64,000 nt of DNA from Nocardioides cavernae (GTDB lineage: Bacteria > Actinomycetota > Actinomycetes > Propionibacteriales > Nocardioidaceae). The DNA is taken from NCBI RefSeq assembly GCF_016907475.1, contig NZ_JAFBCA010000001.1:2666001-2730000 (forward strand), written 5' to 3'. Under the pieces are notes generated by a model. That model made no database searches and was not told the DNA's origin. It saw only the letters and a list, made by a program, of their open reading frames with translations. The first letter of the stretch is position 1. Every line of letters starts with the position of its first letter. This document shows positions 9,022-17,418 of this stretch, piece after piece. Position numbers and translations under genes: made by a program.

Positions 9022-9831
9022 GTGCGTGCCACCACCACACCCGCCCTGTCCACCCGCCTGCGAGGTGCCGCCGCCGGCGCCGCCGCAGCCACCCTCGCCC
9101 TGACCCTGGTGCCCAGCAGCGCCGTCGCGCAGGAGACGAGCCGCGACGCCGTCGCCGTACGCCTCAAGGTGGCCGACCAGCCGCCCGTCGACGTGGCGAC
9201 CGTGCCGCGCGCGTGGCCCGGTGAGCTCCTCGAGACGCAGGGCGTCCCCGTCGACGGCAACGACCTCGTCGACGTCGTCCGCGACGGCCGCGAGGTCAGC
9301 GGTCCCCGCAAGCGCCTGCGCCAGGGCGACGTCGTACGCCTGACCGACGTCGTCAAGGAGCGCAAGTCCAAGCGCGAGCGCGTTCGTGCCGGCACCGTCG
9401 AGGTGCCGACGACCAAGCTCAAGCCCGGCCGCCGCAAGGTCGTGCGCGAGGGTCGCCCCGGCGTCCGCAAGGTCGTCGCCGTGAAGACCTTCCACAACGG
9501 CGAGCCCGTGAAGTACCGCGTGGTCAAGCGCAAGGTCGTCAAGGACCCGCGCCCGCGCCGCGTGCTCGTCGGCCGCCAGGCCTACGCCGTCACCGGCGCC
9601 GACGGCCTCAACTGGGGCGCGCTCGCCAACTGCGAGTCCGGCGGCAACCCGCGCGCGGTCAACCCGGCCGGCTACTACGGGCTCTACCAGTTCGACCTCG
9701 GCACCTGGCGCAGCGTGGGCGGCTCCGGCATCCCCACGAACGCCTCTGCCGGCGAGCAGACCTACCGCGCCAAGCTGCTCTACAAGCAGCGCGGCCGCTC
9801 GCCGTGGCCGAACTGCGGGCGCCTGCTCTGA
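9022..9831 (+). CDS. Resuscitation-promoting factor-like muralytic protein
   Basis: A 269-residue secreted peptidoglycan hydrolase. The signal peptide ends near SSAVAQE (residue 36). A DUF348/ubiquitin-like region follows (VRLKVADQPPVDVATV), then a basic G5 domain at about 115-190 (RAGTVEVPTTKLKPGRRKVV). The C-terminal Rpf/transglycosylase-like domain starts at GLNWGALANCESGGN, with the catalytic Glu in NCESGGN, then GYYGLYQFDLGTWRSVGG. Rpf proteins cleave peptidoglycan and help dormant cells resume growth. GTG 9022 is the likely start. The 231-bp region upstream (8791-9021) holds no gene I can support; an RNA leader is possible but unproven. Confidence 0.88.
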   Translation: MRATTTPALSTRLRGAAAGAAAATLALTLVPSSAVAQETSRDAVAVRLKVADQPPVDVATVPRAWPGELLETQGVPVDGNDLVDVVRDGREVSGPRKRLRQGDVVRLTDVVKERKSKRERVRAGTVEVPTTKLKPGRRKVVREGRPGVRKVVAVKTFHNGEPVKYRVVKRKVVKDPRPRRVLVGRQAYAVTGADGLNWGALANCESGGNPRAVNPAGYYGLYQFDLGTWRSVGGSGIPTNASAGEQTYRAKLLYKQRGRSPWPNCGRLL

Positions 9832-9850
9832 GCTGAGCTGAGCTCAATCC

Positions 9851-9909
9851 GGACGGGGAACCGTCGGGCTGTCGATCGAGTCGATCGGCGGCCCGATCGT
9901 TCCCCGTTC
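9851..9909. terminator. Long bidirectional hairpin
   Basis: GGACGGGGAACCGTCGGGCT at 9851 pairs with the far arm ending at 9909. About 29 base pairs form with one mismatch and several G-U pairs, and the loop is tiny. It sits between the convergent 3' ends of the Rpf gene (9831) and kynA (9914), so it likely terminates both. Confidence 0.75.
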
Positions 9910-9913
9910 GCGG

Positions 9914-10780
9914 TTACTGCCCGATGCGGGTGCGCACCTCGTAGAGCTCGGGGAAGAACGTCAGGTTGAGCGCCCGGCGCAGGAAGTCGACGCCCGACGA
10001 CCCGCCGGTGCCGACCTTGTGGCCGATGACCCGCTGCACGACCTGGAGGTGGCGGAAGCGCCACTGCTGGAAGCTGTCCTCGACGTCGACGAGCTCTTCG
10101 CAGGTCTCGTAGACGCCCCAGTGCTCGGCGGGCGCGGAGTACACGGACGCGAAGAGGTCGACGAGCTCGGCGTCGGTGGTGTGCGGCAGCGTCCAGTCGC
10201 GGTCGAGCAGCCGCTGCGGGACGGCGTACCCCTGGCGCGAGAGGTAGGCCAGGAACTCGTCGTACAGCGACGGCTCGTGCAGCAGCTCGTCGAGCGCGGT
10301 GCGGGCGGCCTCGTCGTGCGAGAAGACCTTCACCATGTCGGCGTTCTTGTTGCCGAGCAGGAACTCGACCTCGCGGTACTGCGCGGACTGGAAGCCCGAG
10401 CTGGTCGCGAGGAACGGCCGGATCTCGGCGTACTCGGACGGCGTGAGCGTCGCGAGCACCGACCACTGGTCGGTGAGCGTGTGCTGGATGTGCTTGACCC
10501 GCGCCAGCCGCTTGAGCGCGGGGGACAGGTCGTCGGTGCGCAGCAGCGCGCGGGCCGAGCGCAGCTCGTGGATCATCAGCTTCAGCCAGAGCTCGCTCGT
10601 CTGGTGCTGGATGATGAAGAGCAGCTCGTCGTGCTGCTGCGGGTCCGACAGCGGCTGCTGGGCCGACAGGAGCACGTCGAGCCGCAGGTAGTCGCCGTAG
10701 GACATCGACTGCGAGAAGTCGCGCTGGATGCCGTCCTCGAGGTCGCGCCGGTTCGGTGTGTCGCCCGTTCCCTGTGCCAT
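9914..10780 (-). CDS. kynA: Tryptophan 2,3-dioxygenase
   Basis: A 288-residue haem enzyme that opens the indole ring of L-tryptophan to N-formylkynurenine. Family motifs are clear: SYGDYLRLDVLLSAQQPLS near the N-terminus, DELLFIIQHQTSELWLKL, then SSGFQSAQYREVEFLLGN. The length fits bacterial TDO. ATG 10780 is preceded by TACCTT at 7 nt (leaderless), better than the TTG at 10789. Kynureninase and kynurenine formamidase are not in the window. It lies back to back with the AlkA-like gene. Confidence 0.95.
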   Translation of the reverse strand: MAQGTGDTPNRRDLEDGIQRDFSQSMSYGDYLRLDVLLSAQQPLSDPQQHDELLFIIQHQTSELWLKLMIHELRSARALLRTDDLSPALKRLARVKHIQHTLTDQWSVLATLTPSEYAEIRPFLATSSGFQSAQYREVEFLLGNKNADMVKVFSHDEAARTALDELLHEPSLYDEFLAYLSRQGYAVPQRLLDRDWTLPHTTDAELVDLFASVYSAPAEHWGVYETCEELVDVEDSFQQWRFRHLQVVQRVIGHKVGTGGSSGVDFLRRALNLTFFPELYEVRTRIGQ

Positions 10781-10787
10781 GGGCTGC

Positions 10788-10793
10788 AAGGTA
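10788..10793 (-). promoter_or_regulatory. -10 box (TACCTT) of kynA
   Basis: TACCTT on the minus strand, 7 nt before ATG 10780. It faces away from the AlkA-like promoter box at 10809-10814. Confidence 0.5.
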
Positions 10794-10808
10794 GTCGGTG
10801 TTCTCGTC

Positions 10809-10814
10809 TACCGT
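10809..10814 (+). promoter_or_regulatory. -10 box (TACCGT) of the AlkA-like gene
   Basis: TACCGT, 7 nt before ATG 10822. The two back-to-back boxes share a 41-bp intergenic region, so each -35 region lies inside the other transcript. Confidence 0.5.
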
Positions 10815-10821
10815 CGCACCC

Positions 10822-11769
10822 ATGGCCCCCACGACCAGTCCTGATGCGGGCGAGCGCACCCGCACCTGGGTGCCCGACTGGCCGTGCGCGCCCGCGCAGG
10901 TGCTGCGTCCGCAGCGCCGCGGGGCGGGCGACCCGACGCAGCGCCACGAGGAGTCCGGCCGGGTCTGGCGCGCCATGCGCACGCCGGAGGGGCCGGCGAC
11001 GTTGTGCGTGCAGCCCAGGGCGTCTGCGGGTGAGGTCCTCGGCCGGGCCTGGGGGCCGGGCGCGGAGTGGGCGCTCGACGGGATGCCGGCGCTGCTGGGC
11101 GCCGACGACGACGTGTCGGCCTTCGAGCCGCACCACCACCCCGAGGTCGCGGCCGGGTGGCGCACCCACCGGCACTGGCGCATCGGCCGCACCGGGCTGG
11201 TGATGGAGGCCCTGGTGCCCTCGATCCTCGAGCAGAAGGTCACCGGCAAGCAGGCGTTCGGCTCGTTCCGCGAGCTCGTACGACGCCACGGCGAGCCCGC
11301 GCCGGGCCCCGTCGCGCCGCTGCGGCTGATGCTGCAGCCGACCCCGGACACGATCGCGGCGATCCCGTCGTGGGAGTGGCTGCGCCTCGGCGTCCAGCCG
11401 GCGCAGTCGCGCACGATGGTCACCGCCTGCCGGCTGGCGTCGTCCCTCGAGCGGGTGAGCGACGTGGCGGGCGACGAGGCCGAACGGCGGCTCTGCTCGA
11501 TCCGCGGAGTCGGCGTGTGGACGAGCGCCGAGGTGCGCCAGCGGGCGCTGGGCGATCCCGACGCGGTCAGCTTCGGCGACTACCACCTCGCCAACTGGGT
11601 CGGCTGGGCGCTGGTCGGCCACGACATCACCGACGAGGAGATGGGGGAGCTGCTCGAGCCCTACCGCCCCCAGCGGGGGCGGGCTGCCGCGATGGCGATG
11701 GCCGGTGGTCAGGCCCGGCCGCGGCGCGGTCCGCGGATGAGCATCCCGACACATCTCCCGACCCGCTGA
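10822..11769 (+). CDS. DNA-3-methyladenine glycosylase II-like (AlkA/HhH-GPD)
   Basis: A 315-residue base-excision repair glycosylase. The helix-hairpin-helix is RRLCSIRGVGVWTSAEV at about residue 215, followed by the catalytic Asp in FGDYHLANW. EALVPSILEQKVTGKQA is the typical first HhH-GPD helix. AlkA proteins excise alkylated purines. ATG 10822 is favoured by a -10 box 7 nt upstream over the GTG at 10798. The last ~25 residues are a basic, low-complexity tail. Confidence 0.85.
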   Translation: MAPTTSPDAGERTRTWVPDWPCAPAQVLRPQRRGAGDPTQRHEESGRVWRAMRTPEGPATLCVQPRASAGEVLGRAWGPGAEWALDGMPALLGADDDVSAFEPHHHPEVAAGWRTHRHWRIGRTGLVMEALVPSILEQKVTGKQAFGSFRELVRRHGEPAPGPVAPLRLMLQPTPDTIAAIPSWEWLRLGVQPAQSRTMVTACRLASSLERVSDVAGDEAERRLCSIRGVGVWTSAEVRQRALGDPDAVSFGDYHLANWVGWALVGHDITDEEMGELLEPYRPQRGRAAAMAMAGGQARPRRGPRMSIPTHLPTR

Positions 11770-11870
11770 CGTCGGCGCCCCGGCGGTCCAGACCCCCAGA
11801 AATGGTGTCGCCGCCCGCGGCGGGCCCGGAGTAGCGTCGAAGCCGATGTGAAGGCTTGAGGGAGGCCGAC

Positions 11871-13541
11871 ATGGGCGACGTCGATCCCGTCCTGCTGCTG
11901 GCCACGACCGACGAGACGTCGAGGGACGTTCTGGGGTCAGAGCTGCGGCGCAGGTACGGAGGCGACTACGAGGTGGTCGTCTGCGCGAGCTACGAGCACG
12001 CCCGTGCGGTGCTCGAGGGGCTGCGCCGGTGGGGACGGCAGGTGGCGCTCGTGATCGCCTGCTTCGGCCCCGACGACCGCAACGGCCTCGACTTCCTGCG
12101 CCGCGCCTACTCGCTGCACCCGTCGGCCAAGCGGGCGGTCGCCGCGATCTGGGGCGACTTCGCCAGCACCAGCGACGTCTTCGCCGCGGTCGCCCACGGG
12201 CATGCCGAGCTCGTCCTCCTGCGCCCCGAGCGCCGGCGCGACGAGGAGTTCCACGGCGCGATCACGGACACGCTGGACGACTGGCACCTCGCCCAGGGCA
12301 TCGGCTTCGAGGCGGTGCGGATGATCGGCGAGCAGCGCGACGAGCGCACCCACGCGCTGCGCGACCAGTTCGGGCGCAACCACATCCCGGTCGGCTTCCA
12401 CCAGGTCGGCACGGAGTCCGCCAACCGCCTGCTGGCCGGGCTCGGGCTCAAGGACCCCGAGCTCCCGGTGCTCCAGCTCGCCTTCACCAACCCACCCACG
12501 ACGCTCGTCGCGCCGACCGACCTCGAGATCGCCGATGCCTTCGGGCTGATGAGCCCGCTGTCGCCGGACCGCGTCTACGACGTCGTCGTGGTGGGCGCGG
12601 GCCCGAGCGGCCTGGCCGCAGCGGTGTACGCCTCCTCCGAGGGGCTCTCGACGATGGTGGTCGAGCAGTCCGCGGTGGGTGGGCAGGCCGGCACGTCCTC
12701 CCTCATCCGCAACTACCCCGGCTTCTCGCGCGGCGTCAGCGGCGCGCACCTGGCCTTCCGGTCGTTCCAGCAGGCGTGGTCGTTCGGCAGCGAGTACTCG
12801 TTCCTGCGCGAGGTCCAGGCGCTCGGCGCGGACGGCGAACTGCGGACGGTCTCCATGTCCGACGGCAGCGTCATTCGCGCCCGCAGCGTCGTCATCGCCA
12901 CCGGCGTCGACTACCGCCGCCTCGGCGTGCCCACGCTGGAGGGCCTCGTCGGACGCGGGGTGTTCTACGGGGCGGCCGTCGCCGAGGCGCCCTCGATGGC
13001 CGGGACGGAGGTCTACGTAATCGGCGGCGGCAACTCGGCCGGGCAGGCCGCCCTCCACCTGGCTCGATACGCCCGCCACGTCACACTGCTCGTGCGGGGA
13101 GCGTCGCTCGCGGCGAGCATGTCGGACTACCTCATCGCGCAGCTCGACGCCACGCGCAACGTCGGCATCCGCTACGGCACGGCGGTGCTGGACGGGCGCG
13201 AGGAGGACGGGTGCCTGGCCGCGCTCACCCTGGGGGAGCAGCACGGTGGTCCCGGTGGGGGCGAGGAGGTCCCCGCCGGCGGCCTCTTCGTGCTCATCGG
13301 CTCGGTGCCCCGCACCCAGTGGCTGCCGGTCGAGATCGAGCGTGACGAGGCCGGGTTCGTGGTGACCGGCGGGGAGGGGCGCCTGCCGCTCGAGACGAGC
13401 CTGCCGGGTGTCTTCGCCGTCGGCGACGTGCGGGCCGGGTCGATCAAGCGGGTCGCGACGGCTGTCGGGGACGGCGCGACGGTCATCGCGACGCTGCACG
13501 GCTACCTCGCGGCGCACCCGCAGACGACCCCGACCGCATGA
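11871..13541 (+). CDS. Pseudo-receiver/Grx-like/TrxR-like fused flavoprotein
   Basis: A 556-residue protein of the fused response regulator/thioredoxin reductase-like family. Residues ~5-125 look like a receiver fold, but the phosphoacceptor strand reads VALVIACFGP with no Asp in the usual place. Residues ~150-225 resemble a glutaredoxin-like domain (FGRNHIPVGFHQV ... LEIADAFGL) without CxxC. Then come FAD (VVVVGAGPSGLAAAVYAS) and NAD(P)H (VYVIGGGNSAGQAALHLA) Rossmann motifs. The redox CxxC of true thioredoxin reductases is replaced by YGAAVAEA at ~369-376. ATG 11871 has GAGGGAGG upstream and TAGCGT at 11832. The downstream membrane protein start overlaps its stop. Confidence 0.8.
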   Translation: MGDVDPVLLLATTDETSRDVLGSELRRRYGGDYEVVVCASYEHARAVLEGLRRWGRQVALVIACFGPDDRNGLDFLRRAYSLHPSAKRAVAAIWGDFASTSDVFAAVAHGHAELVLLRPERRRDEEFHGAITDTLDDWHLAQGIGFEAVRMIGEQRDERTHALRDQFGRNHIPVGFHQVGTESANRLLAGLGLKDPELPVLQLAFTNPPTTLVAPTDLEIADAFGLMSPLSPDRVYDVVVVGAGPSGLAAAVYASSEGLSTMVVEQSAVGGQAGTSSLIRNYPGFSRGVSGAHLAFRSFQQAWSFGSEYSFLREVQALGADGELRTVSMSDGSVIRARSVVIATGVDYRRLGVPTLEGLVGRGVFYGAAVAEAPSMAGTEVYVIGGGNSAGQAALHLARYARHVTLLVRGASLAASMSDYLIAQLDATRNVGIRYGTAVLDGREEDGCLAALTLGEQHGGPGGGEEVPAGGLFVLIGSVPRTQWLPVEIERDEAGFVVTGGEGRLPLETSLPGVFAVGDVRAGSIKRVATAVGDGATVIATLHGYLAAHPQTTPTA

Positions 13542-14389
13542 GCCGGCACCGAGCCGGGACCGGCGCGCCGGTGACGCGCGGGATGCGGCTGCTCCTCGTC
13601 GTCGCGGCGGTGCTCGTCTTCCTCGCCGGCTTCCAGCTGACCGTCTTCCCGACCCGGACGGCGGAGTGGTTCTCGTGGACCATCGACGTGCCCATGACGG
13701 CGGTGTTCCTCGGCGCGGCCTACTGGTCCAGCGCCGTCCTCGAGGTCGCCGGCGCGCGCTCGCGCACGTGGAGCCGCGCCCGCCTCACCGTGTGGACCGT
13801 GCTCGTGTTCACCGTCCTCACGCTGGTCGTCACGCTCGTCCACCTCGACAAGTTCCACCTCGGCGCCGAGAACCCCGCCGGCGCCCGCGCGATCACCTGG
13901 GGCTGGCTGGCGATCTATGCCGGGGTCCCGGTCGCGATGGTCGTCGGCCTGGTGCTGCAGGCGCGCGCCGGCGGCACGCGGGTCGTGGACGTCGTACGCC
14001 TCCCGGCGGGCCTGCGGTGGCTCCTCGTCGGCCTCGCCGCGCTGCTGCTCGCCACCGGCGCGGCGCTGCTGCTGGCGCCCGAGTGGGCCGCCGACGGGTG
14101 GGCGTGGCCCCTGACGCCGCTCACCGCCCGCGCCATCGGCGCGTGGCTGGTCGGGCTCGGCTGGGCGTCGGCCCACGCCCGACTCGTCGACGACCGGGAA
14201 TCGGTGCGGCCCGTCGGGCTCACCGGGGCGGCGTTCGTCGTGCTCGAGGCGGTGGCACTGCTCCGCTACGGAGACGTGCTCGACTGGTCGGGCTGGCAGG
14301 CGGTGGCGTACGTCGCCGGGCTGGCGTGGATCGCGGTCGTGTCCGCCTGGATCCTGGCGCTCCGGGGTCCCCGACTACCCGTCGCGTAG
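13538..14389 (+). CDS. Polytopic membrane protein, unknown function
   Basis: A 283-residue protein with about eight hydrophobic helices and no catalytic motif I recognise. ATG 13538 overlaps the flavoprotein stop (ATGA), so the two are translationally coupled and may function together, for example as an electron acceptor or a partner of the oxidoreductase. No haem-ligand His pair is obvious. Its 3' end overlaps the convergent gene at 14375 by 15 bp. Confidence 0.65.
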   Translation: MSRHRAGTGAPVTRGMRLLLVVAAVLVFLAGFQLTVFPTRTAEWFSWTIDVPMTAVFLGAAYWSSAVLEVAGARSRTWSRARLTVWTVLVFTVLTLVVTLVHLDKFHLGAENPAGARAITWGWLAIYAGVPVAMVVGLVLQARAGGTRVVDVVRLPAGLRWLLVGLAALLLATGAALLLAPEWAADGWAWPLTPLTARAIGAWLVGLGWASAHARLVDDRESVRPVGLTGAAFVVLEAVALLRYGDVLDWSGWQAVAYVAGLAWIAVVSAWILALRGPRLPVA

Positions 14390-15139
14390 CGCGCTGACCG
14401 CCCGGGTCAGCCGGCTCTCGAGGTCAGCCCGGTCGATGCCTTCGTCCGTGCTGACCAGGGCGCGGTCGCGGTCCTCCATGACGGCAGCCGTCACGCCGTC
14501 GGCTCCGGCGAGCGCGTCCTCCAGGTCGGCGTACGCCGTGGGGCCGAGTCGGGCATCGATGTCCTCGGGGAAGGACACCTGCCACCGCCCCCGGTCGACT
14601 GCCGTGACCTCGACCAGGTCCGCCTCCTGCTCGGGACGCACGCTCCCCGAGCCAGGCAGCTGGGCCAGGCTGTGCTCCACGACGCTGCGCAGGCGAGCCG
14701 GATCCTTGCCCGACTGCACCTGCCGCACGGTGCCGATCACCTGCCGCCACGGGGGAGCGATCCCCTCGACGTCCACCACCGGCTTGAGGTGGTAGGGGCT
14801 CGGGGGGTCCTCGTCCAGCACCCAGGGGAGCGGTCGGCCGAGACGCGCCGCGTAGACCTCCGCGACGAACGCCGTCAGGCCCTCGACGAGGGCGGCGCCG
14901 TACGCCGACCACCCCGCCGACGCCAGCGAGGCGTCGTACCACTCGGGGACGGGCTCGACCGCGCGCTCCTCCCCGATCCGGTCGACCACCGTGACGAGGA
15001 GGCCGTCGAGGGTGTCGGGGGTCGGCGCACCGGCGCCGACCTCCGCCACGAACCACGCCAGGCGATCGCGGAGCAGGCCCGGCCACCGGGCGCAGAAGTC
15101 CCCCGCCCGCTCCGGCGGCGCCGGGTCCCCGATCAGCAT
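14375..15139 (-). CDS. Hypothetical cytoplasmic protein
   Basis: A 254-residue acidic protein rich in Trp and Pro motifs (WPGLLRDRLAWFVAEV, RLGRPLPWVLDEDPPSPYHL), with no signal peptide or membrane segment. I recognise no domain. It ends in a short acidic region (VMEDRDRALVSTDEGIDRAD). It lies 4 bp downstream of the stop... of no other minus gene but next to the cardiolipin synthase-type gene's 3' end (15144), so the two may share a transcript. Its own 3' end overlaps the convergent membrane protein gene. Confidence 0.5.
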   Translation of the reverse strand: MLIGDPAPPERAGDFCARWPGLLRDRLAWFVAEVGAGAPTPDTLDGLLVTVVDRIGEERAVEPVPEWYDASLASAGWSAYGAALVEGLTAFVAEVYAARLGRPLPWVLDEDPPSPYHLKPVVDVEGIAPPWRQVIGTVRQVQSGKDPARLRSVVEHSLAQLPGSGSVRPEQEADLVEVTAVDRGRWQVSFPEDIDARLGPTAYADLEDALAGADGVTAAVMEDRDRALVSTDEGIDRADLESRLTRAVSALRDG

Positions 15140-15143
15140 GGCG

Positions 15144-16388
15144 TCAAAGGAGCGGGCGCAGGGGCGCGAGGAAGCTCTCGGTGAACTTCCGGTTGAGGTC
15201 GCGCGCCTCCCACTCCGACAGGGTCAGCTCGAGGCAGTTCGACTCGTCGTTCGTGAAGACCTCCTCCATCACCGCGGCGAACGCTGGGTCGATGACCTCG
15301 AGGTTGATCTCGTAGTTGCCCTGCAGGCTGAGGCGGTCGATGTTGGCGGTGCCGACGGTCGACCAGCTGCCGTCGATGGTGGCGGTCTTGGCGTGCACCA
15401 TCGCGTCTTTGAAGCGCAGGATCCGCGCGCCGGCGGTGAGCAGCTGGCCGTAGTAGCCGCGCGAGATCCAGTCGGCCACGATGTGGTTGGACTTCAGCGG
15501 CAGCAGGATCCGTACGTCGACGCCGCGCCGCGCTGCCTCGGCGAGCGCGTCGACGAAGTCCTGGTCGGGCAGGAAGTAGGCGGTGGTGAGCCAGATGTTG
15601 CGGGTCGCGCGGGCGATCGCCTCGAGGTACATGCTGCGGATGGGGAAGTTCCACTGCCGCGGGATGTTCTTGTGGACCCGGATCTGGGGGTCCCAGTCGG
15701 ACGCCGTCTCGATCAGCAGCGGCCGGTCGTTGCGGCGCAGCCGGTGGTGGCGATTGAGGTTCCAGAAGTCGGCGAAGGCACGCTTCATGTCCCACACACC
15801 GGGCCCGGTGATCCGGACGTGGGTGTCGCGCCACTCGGTCGCGTAGGCCGAGCCGATGTTGTAGCCGCCGAGGAAGGCGACCTCCTCGTCCACGACCAGC
15901 ATCTTGCGGTGGTTGCGGCCGTAGCGGCGCAGGTCCCAGACGCGGAACCCGGCCGTCCAGACGGGGTAGCGCAGTACCTTCAGCGACGGCGGGAAGCGCT
16001 TGAACGCCGGCGAGACGACCATGTTGGCGAAGCCGTCGTAGATGCAGTGCACGTCGACGCCGCGGTCGGCGGCGGCGGCGAGGGCGGTCTTGAACTTCCA
16101 CCCGATCTCGTCGCCCTTCCAGATGTAGGTCTCGAAGAGGATCTGCTTCTTGGCGCCGTCGATGGCGGCGAGCATGTCGTCGTAGAGGTCGCGGCCGAAG
16201 GTGTACGTCGTGATCTCGCCGTCACCGACGGGCACGGTGCCCGGACCCGTGACCGGGAACGGCTTGGGCCGCTTGCCGCGCCGGCGGTAGGAGTCGACGA
16301 GCGAGAGCGCCACGGCGACCGTGAGCTGGAGACCGACGAGTCCCATCAGGGTGCGCCGGACGGCGGTCAGCGTGCGGGCGACGGTCAC
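15144..16388 (-). CDS. Cardiolipin synthase-type phospholipase D family protein
   Basis: A 414-residue membrane-anchored PLD enzyme. An N-terminal hydrophobic helix (RRTLMGLVGLQLTVAVALSL) precedes two HKD motifs: NHRKMLVVDEEVAFLGGYN at about residue 165 and MVHAKTATIDGSWSTVGTAN at about 335. This is the layout of bacterial cardiolipin synthases, which join phosphatidyl groups to make cardiolipin; other phosphatidyl transfer is possible. GTG 16388 is supported by TAGATT 6 nt upstream. The upstream kinase-fold gene ends 4 bp before this start on the same strand. Confidence 0.85.
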   Translation of the reverse strand: MTVARTLTAVRRTLMGLVGLQLTVAVALSLVDSYRRRGKRPKPFPVTGPGTVPVGDGEITTYTFGRDLYDDMLAAIDGAKKQILFETYIWKGDEIGWKFKTALAAAADRGVDVHCIYDGFANMVVSPAFKRFPPSLKVLRYPVWTAGFRVWDLRRYGRNHRKMLVVDEEVAFLGGYNIGSAYATEWRDTHVRITGPGVWDMKRAFADFWNLNRHHRLRRNDRPLLIETASDWDPQIRVHKNIPRQWNFPIRSMYLEAIARATRNIWLTTAYFLPDQDFVDALAEAARRGVDVRILLPLKSNHIVADWISRGYYGQLLTAGARILRFKDAMVHAKTATIDGSWSTVGTANIDRLSLQGNYEINLEVIDPAFAAVMEEVFTNDESNCLELTLSEWEARDLNRKFTESFLAPLRPLL

Positions 16389-16392
16389 GGGG

Positions 16393-17247
16393 TCAATCTA
16401 GCGAGGGACCCCAGTCGGGGCCTCGGTCCAGGTCGAGGGCTGCGTAGCGCGCGACGTCGCACGGCTCGTCGGACAGCACCCGGAACAGCGAGGCCCGGAG
16501 CATCGCCTGGCGCTCGATGCCGGTGCGCCAGTCGTCCAGTGCCGTCCTCGGCGCGCCGAGCCACAGCACCGCGTCGAGCACGCAGACCGCCTCGGCCCAC
16601 AGCGGTGAGCGCCAGGCGGGGGAGAGGTCGATGACGAACGGGGTCCCGGCGGCGTCGAGCAGGACGTTGCCGGCGAGGTCGGCGTGGACCAGCTGCTCGC
16701 GGCCCAGGTCGGTGTCGTCCAGTCCGGCCGCGAGCGTGTCGACGAGCCCGGCCAGGCCCGGCTCGGGGCGTTCCGCGGCGGCCGCGACGGCCGCGCCGGC
16801 GTCGTACGCCTGACGCTCGGCCACGGCCCAGCGGTCGGTGCGCGCGTCGAGCTCGGCGGGTCGCTCGGGCACGGCGCTGGCGAGGTGGGCGTGCACGAGG
16901 TGGGCGGTCGCCCGCAGGGTCGCGAGGTCCCGGCAGGGCGTGGCCCCGGGCTCGAAGCGGGTGGCCGCCCAGCCGTCGGCGACGAGGTTGCCGTCGCGGG
17001 CGGGCACCGGCAGCGCCAGCCGCACCGAGCGGGGCGACCGCTCGTCGAGCCGCACCGCCAGCCGCGCCTGGATCGGCGCCAGCCAGCCCTCGGAGGCGTC
17101 GTGCCCCGGGGAGAGCGCGAGGTCGCCGGCCCGCCAGCTCGTGCCGCGGCCGCCCGGGAGGGGCTCCAGGACGCCCTCGGCCGCGAACAGGTCGAGCACG
17201 TGGTCCGGCGGTCGGCCGGTGTCGCCGTGGGGATCCCGAGCAGGCAT
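16393..17247 (-). CDS. TIGR02569-like kinase-fold protein
   Basis: A 284-residue actinobacterial protein with a phosphotransferase-like fold. The catalytic-loop equivalent is QLVHADLAGNVLLD at about residue 195, followed by TPFVIDLSPAWRSPLWAEA, resembling the HxDxxxxN and DxD segments of APH kinases. This fits family TIGR02569, whose function is unknown. ATG 17247 has TACGCT 7 nt upstream. Divergent from uvrB, with 171 bp between the two starts. Confidence 0.75.
   Translation of the reverse strand: MPARDPHGDTGRPPDHVLDLFAAEGVLEPLPGGRGTSWRAGDLALSPGHDASEGWLAPIQARLAVRLDERSPRSVRLALPVPARDGNLVADGWAATRFEPGATPCRDLATLRATAHLVHAHLASAVPERPAELDARTDRWAVAERQAYDAGAAVAAAAERPEPGLAGLVDTLAAGLDDTDLGREQLVHADLAGNVLLDAAGTPFVIDLSPAWRSPLWAEAVCVLDAVLWLGAPRTALDDWRTGIERQAMLRASLFRVLSDEPCDVARYAALDLDRGPDWGPSLD
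16395..16400 (-). promoter_or_regulatory. -10 box (TAGATT) of the PLD-family gene
   Basis: TAGATT, 6 nt before GTG 16388. It lies within the last codons of the upstream gene, so the PLD gene may have its own leaderless promoter as well as read-through. Confidence 0.45.
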
Positions 17248-17254
17248 GGCAGCG

Positions 17255-17260
17255 AGCGTA
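17255..17260 (-). promoter_or_regulatory. -10 box (TACGCT) of the TIGR02569-like gene
   Basis: TACGCT on the minus strand, 7 nt before ATG 17247; it implies a leaderless transcript. Confidence 0.45.
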
Positions 17261-17406
17261 GGACGGCGCGTCGGACGACCAGAAGTCGGTGCCGCGGCTC
17301 CGGCTGAGCGGGTGCCTCGTCCGGGTTCACGGGTTGTGGTCGTCCGACGCGCCGCTGACCACCGGTGACCACCAGCAGGCCCCGGGCCGCTGTCGGTGGC
17401 TCCGCG

Positions 17407-17412
17407 TACGCT
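17407..17412 (+). promoter_or_regulatory. -10 box (TACGCT) of uvrB
   Basis: TACGCT is followed by 6 nt and ATG 17419. This supports the 709-residue start over the upstream in-frame ATG at 17365. Confidence 0.5.
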
Positions 17413-17418
17413 CGACAC

